From assembly GCA_902806565.1 (NCBI GenBank), contig CADCXA010000030.1, positions 248,001-312,000 of the forward strand: DNA of 64,000 bases, given 5' to 3'. The notes under the pieces were generated by a model. That model was not told the DNA's origin and did no database searches. It saw nothing but the letters and a program-made list of their open reading frames with translations. The number at the start of each line of letters is the position of its first letter. Position 1 is the first letter of the stretch. Origin of the DNA: Hypoxylon rubiginosum (taxonomy: Eukaryota; Ascomycota; Sordariomycetes; Xylariales; Hypoxylaceae). A program made the position numbers and the translations under genes. Positions 1-12,836 of this stretch are shown here, one piece after another.

Positions 1-3000
1 AAAATAATAAAAATTATAACACTAAAAAAAAAATAATATAAATAATAAATTAACTAATAATATAAAAAAGTTTTAATAATTATTTACTTTTTTTAAAAAC
101 ATATAAAATATTATAAAATAAATATAATATAAAAATATATTTATATTTAAATTATTTATTTTATAATTATAATAAAAGTTTTATATAAAAAACTACTATA
201 AATTATTAAACTTTTTATTAAAAAAGAAATTATAATATTATTATATAATAGTTAATAATATTAACATTAAAACTAATAACTTATTAAAAAATAATATACA
301 CGTTAAATAAACTATTATAATTTAAGTATAAAAATAAAAAATAAAAGTTTCGTTGTTAAATTAAAAAATATTTGTAAATATAATTAAAAAATTAAATAAT
401 AAATAATAATAAAATGCTTTTATATTAATATTAAATATAAATATAAACACCGATTTATAAATAAATTTAATATTTTATAAATTTAAAGATAAGGATTTTA
501 TAAGTTTAAATAAAAATCTTATATTATAATTTATAATGTAATTTAATTAATATAAAAAACAAATACATTTAATAATAATTATAATTAAATATTATTATAG
601 TTATTTTTAAGTAGATATTACTAGTATTTTAATAAAATAAAATAATTTAAATTATAAATAATTAATAACTTTATATATTATCTTTTAATATTTAAATAAG
701 GTAAAAATATAATAATTAATAAAATTATTTAATAACATAGAAAATTTATTAAATTTTAACAACTATTAATTATTATTTTATTTTAATAAAAAAAGCGGAA
801 CCAAAAAAAATATTATAATTAAGATTTTAATTAAAACCTTTAAAAATAAAAATACTTATAAATAAATTAAACTTATAGTTACGTTAAGATTTATAAAAAT
901 ACATATAAATAAAATAATTATTTACTTTATAATAAACTTACTTAATAATAAATCTTAAAAAATCCCCTTTAAAAAAAAAACTGCTTAGAAACAAATAAAT
1001 ATTTTAATTATAAATAAATATAATATAATAAGTAAAATAAATCTTAATAAAATTTATAAATAATTTTAAAAAACATAAAATTAATATAAAAAACATTTTA
1101 AAAATATACTTATTATTATTTTTTATAAGAACTTTTATTAGTTTAAATTAATATAAAAATTATTTTTATTATACCTTTTAAAACCTATAAATAAATATAT
1201 TTATAACAATATAAAATATATATTTAAAATAAATATAAAAAAAAAAGATATATTTTATATTTATAGTTATTAGTTTTAAAAGTAATTTATAAATATTATA
1301 CTTTTTAATTAATAAATATAAATATTAAATATTTAATTTATTAATTTATTAAATTATTTATATTATAATTAATAAACTATAAAAAATATAAATATATTAA
1401 ATATAAAATTAATATAACCTAAAAATATATCCTTAAATTATAAGTATAAAATTATTATATTATTAAACTTTATATAATATATAATAAATTTTTAAACTTA
1501 TTTTATATTTATAAAAAAACATAGTTAAAAAATGTTTATATTTTTATTTAAATATATTTTTAAATATATATAAAAAAATAAAATAAATATACTTATTAAA
1601 ACGTTTTAAATAATAAATAAGTTAAATTTAAAAATATTAACTTACTTATTTTTTATAAAAGATATATTAATTATATTAATAGAAAATAATTACTAAGCAC
1701 TTAAAATAATAAATAAAGTAAAATATATTATAAAAATATTTATATTTAATTTAGATTTATTTATTTATTTAATAAATATAAACATTTTTATTGTAATATA
1801 GTTATTAAAAGTTATATTGGTATTTTTCTTTTTTATATAAAATATTTATTTTAACGGGTTAAATAAAAAGTTACTACTTTTTTTTTTTAATAAAATCTAT
1901 AAGTTAAAATAAAATATATTAATAGTTTTTAATAGATTTTTTAATAAAATAAAATATATATTTATATTAATTTTTACTATTATAAAATTTAAAACGTAAA
2001 ATTAAATATTATTAAAAACCTTTTTAAGTTTTATATTAAAATAAAAAACTTTTAAAGGGGTAGATTTTATAGTTATATATATATAGTTATTTTAAGTAAT
2101 AAGTTTTAATAAATTATATTTTTTATTACTAGTAAAAAAAAAGTATTAATTAAAGTTATAATTTTTTTATTAAATATAAATTAATATTAATTATTTTTTT
2201 AAACTTAAAAAATAAATTATATATAAATATTACTTATTTTTAATAATAAGCTTATTATAAGTTATTTTTATTTTTATTTTTTTATTATAAATAATTTTTT
2301 ATTTTTATTAATTTTCTATTTATTTTTAAATATATTGTAATTTTTTATATATATATATTTACTTGTTATTTAAATTAAAAAGAAAATTATAAAATTAATT
2401 TTTATATAAACTTAAATTATTAACTTTTATAATTATAGGATAACTTATAAATTAATATAATTATTTAAATTTAAATAATAATAACTTTTAAAAATTATTA
2501 ATAAATTATAAAAAAATAACGTTATTATAAGTAACTTATTTATATAAAAACTAAATTTATAACGTAAATATATAAATTTATATAATAAAACTATAAATTT
2601 AAATTATATATAACATTAATATATATATAAATATTAATTATAATATAATTTTTTAATAGTAATTAAAAAGAAAACTTTAATTATAAATTAAACTTTAATA
2701 ATTACTTTTTTTTATTAAATATACTTATTTAATTAAATTACTATTTCTTAACGTTTATAAGTGTTTATTATTTATATAAATAACTTTTTATTATTTATTA
2801 GGTTTTTTAAATAAATAACTATATTTTTAATTAACTAATTTATTTTATTTTTATTAATATTATATAAAATTATTTTTCCGTAACTTTTTTTAAAGGTTAA
2901 ATTAAAACTAATTTACCTTAAAATCTAAAAGTTTCTTTAAGAAAAATTAAAAAAAGTTATATATAAAACTTAGGTATTTTAATTAATATAATAAATAATA

Positions 3001-5820
3001 TTATTTTTAATATCTTTTAATTATTTAATTAAATCCTAGGTATTAGTAAAAATCCTTAATTTTTTATTAATTACTTAAACTTAATTTTTTTATTTGTAAT
3101 TTAAATAAGAAATTATAATATATAATAAAATAAATAAAAATAAAACTTAAATTTATTCCATTTTTTAAATAAAAGCAATAAATAATAAAAAAATATATAT
3201 AAAAAAGAAATAAAAATTAATAAAAAAAATCTATATTATAAATATAATTTCTATTATATTTTAAACTTATTATAACTTATAAATATTATAAAAATAAATA
3301 TAATATCTTTTATATTTATCACTTAATTTTAATTATTTCTTATATAAAAAAAATAATCTTAATAATTAATTTTTTATATAAATAAAAAATACTTAATAAT
3401 AAAACTTATTAATAAGTTTTATTTAAAAAATAAAATCTATTTTATTAACCTTTTATATATTTTTAATTTAAATGCCCTTTTTTTTTTTTTTTTTTTTTAA
3501 TATATTTAATATATAATTTAAAATAACTTATTTATTATAAACTACTTAAAATAAAAAACCAAGAAAATATAATTATAAAACTTTTTAATAATTATAAATC
3601 TATAAATAAATAAAAATAAAAATCTCTTAAAATATATATTTTTTTATAGTTTAAAAACCATTTAATTTTAACTAATAAAATATATTACTTTCCTTTTAAT
3701 AGCTTTATTTTTTTATAATATAATTAAAACTTTTAACATTATAATAAATAACTATATTATTAATGTTCCATTAAATATTATTATAATATATTAATAAATA
3801 TAAGTTAAATAAAAAATAAAAATAAAACTAATATTAAACTTTAAATAAAAATAACTTTTAATAGATAATTAAGCCTTTATAACTTAAAATAATTAATATA
3901 AATAATACTTTTTAAAATCTTAAACACTTTTATTATATTATATATAACATATTTTATTTAAATTATAAGAATAATTTTAATAAAAGGTTCTTATATTTAT
4001 AAAAAATTAATAGTGGAGTTTATATTATATAATATAAATAATTTAAAAATTATAATAATATCTATAAAACGTTATTAAAAAAAAAAAAAAAGGTTTTTTT
4101 AGAATTATATAATAATAAAATAATATATAAAAAAACGCGGGGTAGAAAAATCTAAAATAACATAGCTTTTTAAAAAAATATAAAATAATATTATAATTAC
4201 TTTTAATATTATATATAATTTATATATAAAATATAAAATAAAATTAATTAACTTTTATATTTTTTAAATTATAAAAGCTATAAATATTTAATTAGTTTAT
4301 TAAAATACTATAAATGTTAATTATAAAAAACCTATTAATAATATATTAATTATAAATATATTAATATATTTAACTAGCACTTATATAAATAATAAAAATA
4401 TTATAAAATATATATTTTTTACGACGTGTATATATTAAAAATTAAAAAAATAAAATAAAATTAAATCGCGATATTATTAAGCTTATATAAATAAAAGCTA
4501 TTATATACCGCCTGGGCCGGTGTTTTATATATTTATTTAATAAAAACTTAAACTATATTACACTTATTTACACTTTTTTAAAAAAAAACATAAATTTATA
4601 AATTAAAATTATATAATATAAATCTTTTTATAAACTTATAAAATTTTATATTTTATATATTATATATTTAATTTTAAAATATATATAATATTTAAAAAAA
4701 CTAGTTTAATTATTTATAAAATTTTAATAAAAATAATTTAAATTTTAATATATAAACTTTAAAATAAATATTAAAATATATAAAATTATATTAAATTTAA
4801 ACTTATTTAATTATTAAATATTTAATATTATAAAATATATAAAATATAAATATAATATATTAATTAAATTAATTTTATATTAATAAAAAAATTAAATTTA
4901 AAAAAAAATATATAAATATAAATTAATAAAACTTATAATAATTTTAATAATTTAAATAAATTAATAAATTATATATATAAATTATTTTTAATATATTAAT
5001 AATATTTAAATTTAATTTTAATTATATTAATAAATTATTTATATATTAATTATATTAATTATTTTAATTATTAAAATATATTTAAAAAAAACTAAAAAAG
5101 CTATATTTATAAAAATTTTTACTTATAATATATAATATTTAATTATTATTATTATATTAAACTTAATTTTTATTTAAATTAATTAATATTTATATTTTTA
5201 AATAACTTTTTAAAATATAAAAATAATAATATTAATTATATTTTATATAGTTTTTATTTTATTAAATTATTTATAAATATAATAAAAAATATTTATTAAA
5301 ATTATTACGTGATTTTTTTTAATTAATATTAAAACTTTTTTATTAAAAAAAATAAAATTTTATAACTTTTTTTTTATTTATTTATTAATTTATTTATTTA
5401 TTAATTATTTATTAATTTAAATAATATTATAATTAAATTATATATTAATTTAAAAATTATATTATTAAAAAACTTTTAATTAAATAAAATTTTATATTTA
5501 AATTATATTTATAAAATTATTAATAATATTAAAATTTATAAAATAATATTTTAAAAAAAACAAGCTTTAAATTTTAATAATAAAAAATAAATAAAAATAA
5601 AAAATTTATTATATTAATAAATTTATATAATAATTTATATATAAATTTATTAATAAAATAAATAAACTTATATTTATATAATATTAAATAATAAATTTTA
5701 TAAATTTTATTATATAAATATAACTTATATATATAAAAATATATTATATATAATATATAGTTATTTAATATATAAACTTATTATATATTAATTTATATAT
5801 ATAAATGTAAGTGTATTATT
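1..5820. repeat. AT-rich block, probably RIP-degraded repeat DNA
   Basis: By eye this stretch is almost only A and T on both strands, with isolated G or C bases and stop codons in every frame. It ends sharply near 5820, where normal mixed composition begins within a few dozen bases. In Pezizomycotina such blocks arise from repeat-induced point mutation, which turns C to T (and G to A on the other strand) in duplicated DNA and leaves transposon relics that can no longer be recognised. A 21-base T run lies at 3478-3498 and a lone GC-rich patch at 4508-4522. I cannot tell which element it came from. A mitochondrial insertion is less likely because no open frames or tRNA-like folds are evident. 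Confidence 0.85.
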
Positions 5821-6300
5821 AAAATTCGAGTTATTTCCGTTTAACTTTTATAGGACACCGTAGGCTAGGCCATCGCAGTTACGCTAGCGGTATAACGCCC
5901 TTTAGAGACATCCAATGGATTTCTAATTACTAAGACAGCGCCGGTGGCGTTGGCGTATGTATAGGGTAGCACAGACTACTTCAGCTATGGGATAAAGCCA
6001 GACAAAGAAAAGAAGAATTGTTTTTGTTTTCTTTTGATTATGCAGCAATTCAAGCCTTGCTTATTTTTCGGCATGATTCTAGTAGAACCCAGCCTAGATC
6101 TAGACTACCCCTATATCGATTTAGTGCGATGGTCCAAACGACGTCTCTCGGTGGTAAACAGGCTAGGACACTCAATCCTATGCTCACAACTTCACTCTGA
6201 AGCCTTAATAATTATCTACAATGAAAGAGATTTCTAATCAAGGGATGGAACAACTTCATCTGAAGCCTCAGCTGAGGATGCTGCGTGGCGCTGATTCCCT
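5821..6300. other. Boundary and upstream region of the alcohol dehydrogenase
   Basis: This is the transition from the AT-rich block to normal sequence. Composition is ordinary from about 5860 on. Two short overlapping open frames near 6018-6237 show no codon bias or motif and are taken as chance. No other feature is seen. Confidence 0.5.
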
Positions 6301-6307
6301 TATATAA
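6301..6307 (+). promoter_or_regulatory. TATA box of the alcohol dehydrogenase gene
   Basis: The sequence TATATAA lies 60 nt upstream of the first ATG at 6367. Transcription starting some 30 nt downstream would make 6367 the first ATG of the mRNA. This is the main reason for preferring the longer protein start over the ATG at 6496. Confidence 0.5.
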
Positions 6308-6366
6308 CCTCCGCCTCAAGTGGTGTGTAGGTAGGTAGTCTTTAGATCACAGGCAACTACTGTTCA

Positions 6367-7633
6367 ATGCCACACTTAAACCTAGATCTAAAAACAAGAC
6401 TGAAGCGTCTCTTGAATCATTCCTCCGCATCTACAGTAACTCCGTTACCCCAAACTCCTGCGATCAACACCAAAGTCAGCGCTATTACCAACGCCATGTC
6501 GCTTCCCAAGACCTACAAGCAAGCTGTCTTCAAGGCTCAGGGCCAGCCTTTGACCCTCGAGGATGTCGAGCTGAAGCTACCCGGCCGTGGCGAAGTCCTC
6601 GTGAAGGTTGAGGCGTGCGGCGTGTGCTATTCTGACATGTACGCCCAATATAACGGAATGGGTGGCGGGTTCCCCATTGTGCCCGGCCATGAGATTATTG
6701 GCCGCGTCGCAGCCGTTGGCGAAGGCGTCGCCGACTGGAAAACCGGCGACCGCATTGGTTCTGGCTGGCACGGAGGACACGATGGGACTTGCAAGGCGTG
6801 CAAGCAGGGGTGGTTCCAGATGTGCGACAAGCCTATCATCAATGGAGAGAACAAGGACGGCGGCTGTAAGTCCTACTCCTCTTATTCAAACTCATCCCAG
6901 CCTTGAGGTCCTAATTTGCCCCGTGTTAGACGCTGAGTATTGCCTCATTCGCTCTGAGGCCGCCGTCCCTATTCCGGCCCACCTCGACGCTGCCAAATAC
7001 GCGCCTATGCTATGCGCAGGCGTCACTGTTTTTAACTCAATACGTCACATGAACATCAAGCCCGGAGACACTGTGGCTGTTCAGGGCCTCGGTGGACTCG
7101 GCCACGTAGCCATTCAGTATGCGAAGCATATGGGCTACCGTGTCGTGGCTATTTCACGTGGGGCTGATAAGGAAAAGGCTGCTCGTGAGCTCGGCGCTCA
7201 GGAGTACATTGACGCTTCCAAGGATGACCCTGGTGAGGCCCTGAAAGCCCTAGGAGGTGCTTCACTGGTGGTGTCAACGGCACGTACCGCGGATGCTATC
7301 ACACCCTTGTTGAAGGGGATAGGCATTCTGGGCAAGCTGCTCATTCTGAGTGTCCCAGGTGAGGTGCCAGTTGACACGGGTGTTATGCTGAAGTACGGGG
7401 TGTCCGTGCAGTGCTGGCCCGGTGGACATTCTGGAGACTCGGTTGAAGCCATCGCCTTTGGGGATTCCCACAACATCGAGACCATCGTCCAAAAATTTCC
7501 CTTGGCTGAGGCTCAAGCGGCCTATGGTACGTATCCTTCACCGTCATTGTTGTGTGCTATAGCTAACGTTTCATTTCTCAAAGATGCTATGCTGAATGGG
7601 AACGTTCGTTTCCGAGCTGTCCTGGTTATGTAG
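6367..7633 (+). CDS. Zinc-dependent alcohol dehydrogenase (MDR superfamily)
   Basis: Three exons, 6367-6865, 6930-7526 and 7584-7633, give 381 residues; both introns (64 and 57 nt) are GT-AG and the joins restore the family sequence (GGY-AEYC and AAY-DAML). The catalytic-zinc motif CGVCYSD and the PGHEIIG box sit in the N-terminal GroES-like domain. A CKAC..C structural-zinc loop follows. The NAD(P)-binding domain carries GLGGLGHVAIQYAKHMG. Enzymes of this type interconvert primary alcohols and aldehydes. An internal ATG at 6496 would give 338 residues, the usual family length; the extra 43 residues are basic and Ser/Thr-rich and could be a mitochondrial presequence. It faces the AT-rich block and is followed by a GMC oxidoreductase on the same strand. 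The family is sure, the substrate unknown. Confidence 0.88.
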
Positions 7634-8766
7634 GAAGTGAGACCACGTTTTACAAGACGTAATCTCAATATCTTTGATTTTGCACGATGGTAACATAAAT
7701 GGGGCATTTAACTTGAGTTCTTTGACGGAAAATCTGTACGCAATGTAGAAATAAAACCAATTTCTCTTCCTTTCGAGTAATCATTAGTTGATCCTAAATG
7801 ATCAAATTAGCGAAGCTCTCCACCTTGACCTAATTTATATCTACTTACCTAAACTTGAATATTGTTTAATCTCTAATTTACCTAAATATCTTCATATTAG
7901 ACCATTATAATCTGGATCTTCAGGACAGGATCTACCCTTGGCCTTACTATGCAGTAAATCCATCCATTCGGGCTTCCAGACAGGTGGCTCTCGTAGGCAA
8001 GTACCCAAGGTGTGAAAAGTGAAGCGAGCTTGGGGAGTTGCTAGTCAAATGGCTATTGTTAGATACCGATCTCTATGTATATTCTCTACGGATGATCATA
8101 CGGTTTGTATGGTAAGCTGGTACCTAATTAAAGATTATCGCAGAATGTCTACCTTCTGTCACGTACCGATGTAACTAGGGCGCAAGGCGCACCCGATAGG
8201 TCGTAACGAGATAGAGCGATGAGTATGAGAGAACCGAGCTTACTAGATAGCAGATATTTAAGGTATTAAGCGCTCTGTGCCGGCCACTAAAAGTACCTTG
8301 GGCTAGGTAGCCTAACCACATTAAAAAAGAATATGAGAAAAGGGGCTTCGACTACGTAGTTCCAGTCTTTCAGCTGAAAACAAGGCACTAGCTGATAAGC
8401 CTTATTTCTGAAACTGTTATAGCCCCCTATTATTCCTCCCAACCTCATCACCAATGGCTATGGCCAGACCGATGCGGCCATAGATAGTGGCTTTGCCTCA
8501 GCCATATTTAATAGTGTAGGCTTATTTTGACGGATTTAGCAACTTACTCTTTAGCTCTCGGTTCGTGATACGTCGTGTGATTCAACAGGCGAGCCATAGC
8601 TCGAACTTTACAACACCTCTAGCTGAAGCCTTTAGATCTTCTAATATCCCTTTGGGGTCATATCTCCGTAAGATAGGCGCAGTAGTTGCCACCGCAGACA
8701 GTCAAGGCAATAAGTGACTATGTAAGTACTACCAGGTAGGTAGCTATGTGCCTAAAGCCAGAACAT
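7634..8766. other. Intergenic region between alcohol dehydrogenase and GMC oxidoreductase
   Basis: About 1.1 kb of mixed composition with no reading frame showing codon bias. It includes the 3' region of the dehydrogenase, the promoter of the next gene and a copy of the dispersed AGGTAGGTAG word near 8734. Nothing else is seen. Confidence 0.5.
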
Positions 8767-8773
8767 TATAAAG
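8767..8773 (+). promoter_or_regulatory. TATA box of the GMC oxidoreductase gene
   Basis: TATAAAG lies 124 nt upstream of the ATG at 8891. An earlier in-frame ATG at 8783 would fall at or before the expected transcription start and would also bury the signal peptide, so 8891 is preferred. Confidence 0.5.
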
Positions 8774-8890
8774 GGGGAGGGCATGAACAATATCTCGAGA
8801 AGTAGAATCGGTAACCATCTAAATTTCTACTCGCTCGTTTCTACTTGTACAAACCCCCATTATTCATTTAGAGACTTTTCACACGACACT

Positions 8891-11091
8891 ATGTTTAAGT
8901 CCGCGTGCCTTGCCGCTGTGCTGGCTGCTATAGCATACGGCAATCCTATCCAGACTCATAGTCAAAGACTCCTGGGTTCATCCTTCGGCATACCAGGAGA
9001 CGATGCAACATACGACTACGTCGTTGTCGGTGGTGGTACAGCTGGCCTTACTATAGCTACAAGATTGGTAGAGCAAGGTGCTGGGAGTGTTGCTGTAGTT
9101 GAAGCCGGCACGTTCTACGAACTTGGAAATGGAAATATTAGCCAAGTACCAGCTACAGATTACATGTATGTTGGGAAGAACACCAACGATTGGCAGCCCT
9201 TGGCTGACTGGGGATATGTGACAACGCCCCAAACTGTAAGTATGTGAGAACAAGTTACAACCCTCTTCACTAACAGTTCTCTTTAGGGGGCGTACAATAT
9301 TTCCATGCATTACGGCAGAGGAAAGATGTTAGGGGGATGTTCAGGTCGAAACTACATGGTCTATCAGAGGCCCAACAGCGGTGCCTGCGATATGTGGGCG
9401 GATGCTGTTGGTGACAACAGTTACGCGTTTGAGAAATTTCTGCCCTACTATGAAAAGAGCGGCCATTTCACACCCCCTAACAATCAACTCAGATTTCCAA
9501 ACGCTACTCCTGAATACGACGCTTCGGTGCTGAAACAGGGAAATCAAGGCGGCCCACTCTCGCTCTCGTTCGTCAACTACGTCCATGCCTTTGCTACCTG
9601 GGCAAGTCATGGTCTAGCGCAGATTGGCATTCCCGTCCGGAAGGGGTTCCAAAGTGGTCAACTCATGGGACAATCTTATAACATTTTTACCATTAACGCT
9701 GATACTATGCTCCGAGATTCTTCGGAAACATCCTTCCTCCAGAAAGGCTTGGACTATCCAGATTATACGATATATCACCTGACAATGGCAAAGAAGATTA
9801 TTTTCGACAAGACTAAAGCTACAGGTGTATTGGTCGAAACAATGGGCGCTAGATATACCTTGTCTGCGCGTAAAGAAGTCGTTGTGTCGGGTGGAGCCAT
9901 CGGATCACCACAATTGCTACAAGCTTCAGGGGTTGGCCCAGCTGATACACTAAGACGTTTAAATGGTACGTGCGGTTGCTATGATCAACAATACAAATAT
10001 TCTCACCATTACCTATCTTGAAAACGGATGCTAACATTATATCAGTAAGCATATCTCGAAGCTAGTTCGGTCCTACCGAAAGAGATGAATTCGCCTTACC
10101 AGAGAGAGCTGCTAACCTATAACAGATTCCTGTCGTAGCAGACCGACCAGGCGTCGGTCAAAATATGCAAGACCATATCTACTTTGGTATCACACACCGG
10201 GTCAATGTCCTTACGTCATCATCCCTTCTTGATCCTTCTTTTCACGCACAACAAGTAGAGCTATTCAACGACCATGTGTCGGGAATGTTGACGAACCCGA
10301 ATACGGACGTACTTGGTTTTGAGAAGTTGCCTGGCGCCCAACGGAAATCACTGGCTAACACGACACTTGCCACCTTAAACCAATATCCGAAAGACTGGCC
10401 TGAGCTTGAATACGTTACCCTGGGTTCCTACCTGGGATCAGGTAACGATTCCCGCCATGCTGATCCAAACGACGGCTTCAACTATGCATCTCTCGCCGTT
10501 GTTATTGTCGCACCGCGATCACGCGGTTCCGTTAGTAAGTACCTATCTACTTCCTCGTCATCCGGAGCTATAGCCGCGAGAAGTCAGTACCTCTAACTCG
10601 GAATGTTGCAGTGATTCGTTCGGCGGATACCTCTGTGGCGCCAGCCATAAATCCAAACTTCCTAACGGATCAAGTAGATATCGATGTTGCGGTAGCGGGG
10701 TTCAAACGGGCACGGCAGTTCTGGGAAACGGACCAGATGAAGAAGCTTTCCATTGGCAGCGAAGCATATCCCGGGGCCCAAGTCGCAACAGACGCCCAAA
10801 TCGCGGAAAGCATCCGCAGAAGCTTCAATACTATATTTCATGGCTCCTGCACCTGTGCCATGGGAAAAAAGGAGGACCCCTTAGCTGTGGTCGACGCCAG
10901 TGCTAAAGTATACGGTGTGGAAGGACTGAGAGTAGTTGATGCGTCCGCTTTTCCACTCTTACCACCTGGGCATCCCCAGGCTACCGTGTGTAAGTTTATA
11001 TCTATCCTCGCAGGTCCATTATCCACCCGCTAACATGAACATAGACGCGCTGGCGGAAAAGATTGCCTGTAATATGTCTGGAAATTGTTAG
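8891..11091 (+). CDS. Secreted GMC oxidoreductase (aryl-alcohol/glucose oxidase-like)
   Basis: Five exons (8891-9235, 9287-9964, 10126-10534, 10612-10989, 11045-11091) give 618 residues, normal for the family. A signal peptide (MFKSACLAAVLAAIAYG) starts the protein. Next comes the FAD dinucleotide-binding motif DYVVVGGGTAGL, the GMC signature around GRGKMLGGCSGRNYMVY, the second signature SGGAIGSPQLLQASGVGP, and near the C-terminus the active-site histidines in NTIFHGSCTCAMG and PPGHPQATV. Such flavoenzymes oxidise alcohols or sugars outside the cell and make hydrogen peroxide. The interval between exons 2 and 3 is not one ordinary intron: it reads as a [D1] stwintron (separate entry). The ATG at 8783 is rejected because it would precede the signal peptide. 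The substrate cannot be told from sequence. Confidence 0.9.
9965..10125 (+). other. [D1] stwintron (intron within an intron donor) in the GMC gene
   Basis: The internal intron is 9966-10045 (GTACGT donor, GCTAAC branch at 10030-10035, CAG acceptor, 80 nt). Its removal joins G9965 to TAAGCA at 10046 and creates a GTAAGC donor. The external intron then runs from G9965 through 10046-10125 (81 nt left, GCTAAC branch at 10111-10116, CAG acceptor). The resulting phase-0 join gives LRRLN-IPVVADRPGVGQN, as the family requires. A single intron from 9966 to 10125 would shift the frame, and using the AG at 10045 alone runs into a stop. Confidence 0.85.
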
Positions 11092-12241
11092 GGACACGCA
11101 TCATCGTGATCCTCTAAGCTCATTGTATTATCTGTATTTTTCTCATGGTGGCGTACAAGGTAGATAGGTAGTTTTGATTTATTGTGTAGGTTAGCTATAT
11201 TATTTCTATTTCAAGTACTTAGGTTAGAGGTAGGCAAACGTACCTACTCCTCTCATTCCTCTTTACATCTGGTGATATTATTCATGATTTTTGTCACGAG
11301 GAAAACTCAACCATACCTACCTCCTAAGGTAAAAATGGTGTTTTTGGAAGCTCTGCCAAGCCTTATGGCTCGGAGATAGGGGTTAGGAGGGATATCCTTC
11401 TCTCATTCTCACCACGAATAGAACGGATTCCTTTCCCATACATCAACTTCTACACTATCTCCAGGCATCATCCTATGATGCGCGCATCACTAACATAGCC
11501 CTCTCTAGTGGATTCGGCGCCTTTCCATACATCAGCTGACCCGTCGGTCCCCTCCGTAACGCTAACAAAGGAAGGCGGGCGAATTTGCTGGATATCTCCG
11601 GTACCCTCCATTTCGGGTCATGTAGCAGCCAAGACTTATGATAGCGCATATGGGTCAATTTAACAACGTGGGCGCTTCGCGGGCGCTTGCAAAAGCAGGA
11701 TTGAAGCTCCCTTATTAGTATTGGTAACAGTTGGTTGGACATTACATATATGTAGATAGGTCTCCATCGCTTGCACAGCAGCACGCGAGCGCGGCGCCGA
11801 GCCCGCCGCTCGCTCTAGAGTATGGGGCTTTATTGCAGCTGCCTATGTGGGACGCCGTACTCGGCTGCGATGTGTTGGATGCCGTGCCTGGCGTTGGATT
11901 CCGCTGCTTGTGCTGGCTGGACGTCTCGGCGGCTTATCCGGAACGGAAAGCGTAAACGGACAGAACTCGGATTACATTAGTCTTAGCGAGCCTAGATCGC
12001 TAAAGAAAGCGGAGAGAGAGTGGTGGTACCAGCTAGGAGAAGGGGATAAGGGGCGAGGTGGTCGTGGTGGTGTGGTGGTGTAGTAGGCAAGAAAAGGGAA
12101 GGAGGGAAAGCTACGGGAGAGGGGCGGGAAAAGGGAAGGAGGGAAGCTACGGGGGAGACGCGGGCGGCTAGCTAGGGCTAGCCGCTGCGCCAGCCGGGGA
12201 ATTGCCAGTTTCTCCGCAAAGCTAAAAACGCAGATTACCGG

Positions 12242-12361
12242 AGATGGAAGGTACGGAGATGGAAGGTGTATATTTCACCCTAGGCTGTAGAGGGGCACTT
12301 GTAGACTTTTATAGCACACAACTTGGAAGCATCCTTAATAAGACAACCCTCTTTTCTGCCT
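12242..12361. repeat. Direct repeat, copy A
   Basis: About 120 bases beginning AGATGGAAGGTACGG match the segment at 12723-12836 with scattered differences, many of them C/T or G/A. Shared blocks include GGAGATGGAAGGTGTATA, GAGGGGCACTT and AAGCATCCTTAATAAGA. The copies are offset by 481 bases in the same orientation. Confidence 0.75.
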
Positions 12362-12722
12362 AGGTAGCAATCTTGTCCAGGTACGGCTATCTAAGACATG
12401 TGAAGATTATAAATAGTCAATATGTCTTTAGTCATTATTGCACTTCTTTATTAACGCCATGGAAGCCTAGACACCCTTAAAAGCCCAAGGTATACCTTAC
12501 GAAGCTTAGGTATATACTATATATGTAGGAAGTGTTTAGGAATGCCGAGTCCACCCACGTTATAGCCGCTAGAGATCGAGCTTAATTACCTGTAATTTTG
12601 TAAGAGCGTATACTAAGAAAACTTTCAAGATATCTATAGAAATTGATATTAATAAGAGTCTTAAAACAGGAAGCTTCTTTAAAACTATCGTGACCAGGGC
12701 TAGTCATCTATCTATCCCCACT

Positions 12723-12836
12723 AGATGGAAGATACGGAGATGGAAGGTGTATACTTTACCCTAGGCTCTGGAGGGGCACTTCTATACTTTGACAACACAG
12801 AAGCATCCTTAATAAGAAAACTCCCTTTTTCTACCG
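12723..12836. repeat. Direct repeat, copy B
   Basis: Second copy of the roughly 120-base direct repeat described at 12242. The intervening segment of about 360 bases has no reading frame. The pair could be terminal repeats of a small non-autonomous element or a local duplication. Confidence 0.75.

Noticed and set aside
1..5820. AT-rich block as a nuclear mitochondrial DNA insertion
   Set aside because: No conserved mitochondrial gene, rRNA or tRNA pattern is visible; composition and abrupt edge fit RIP better.
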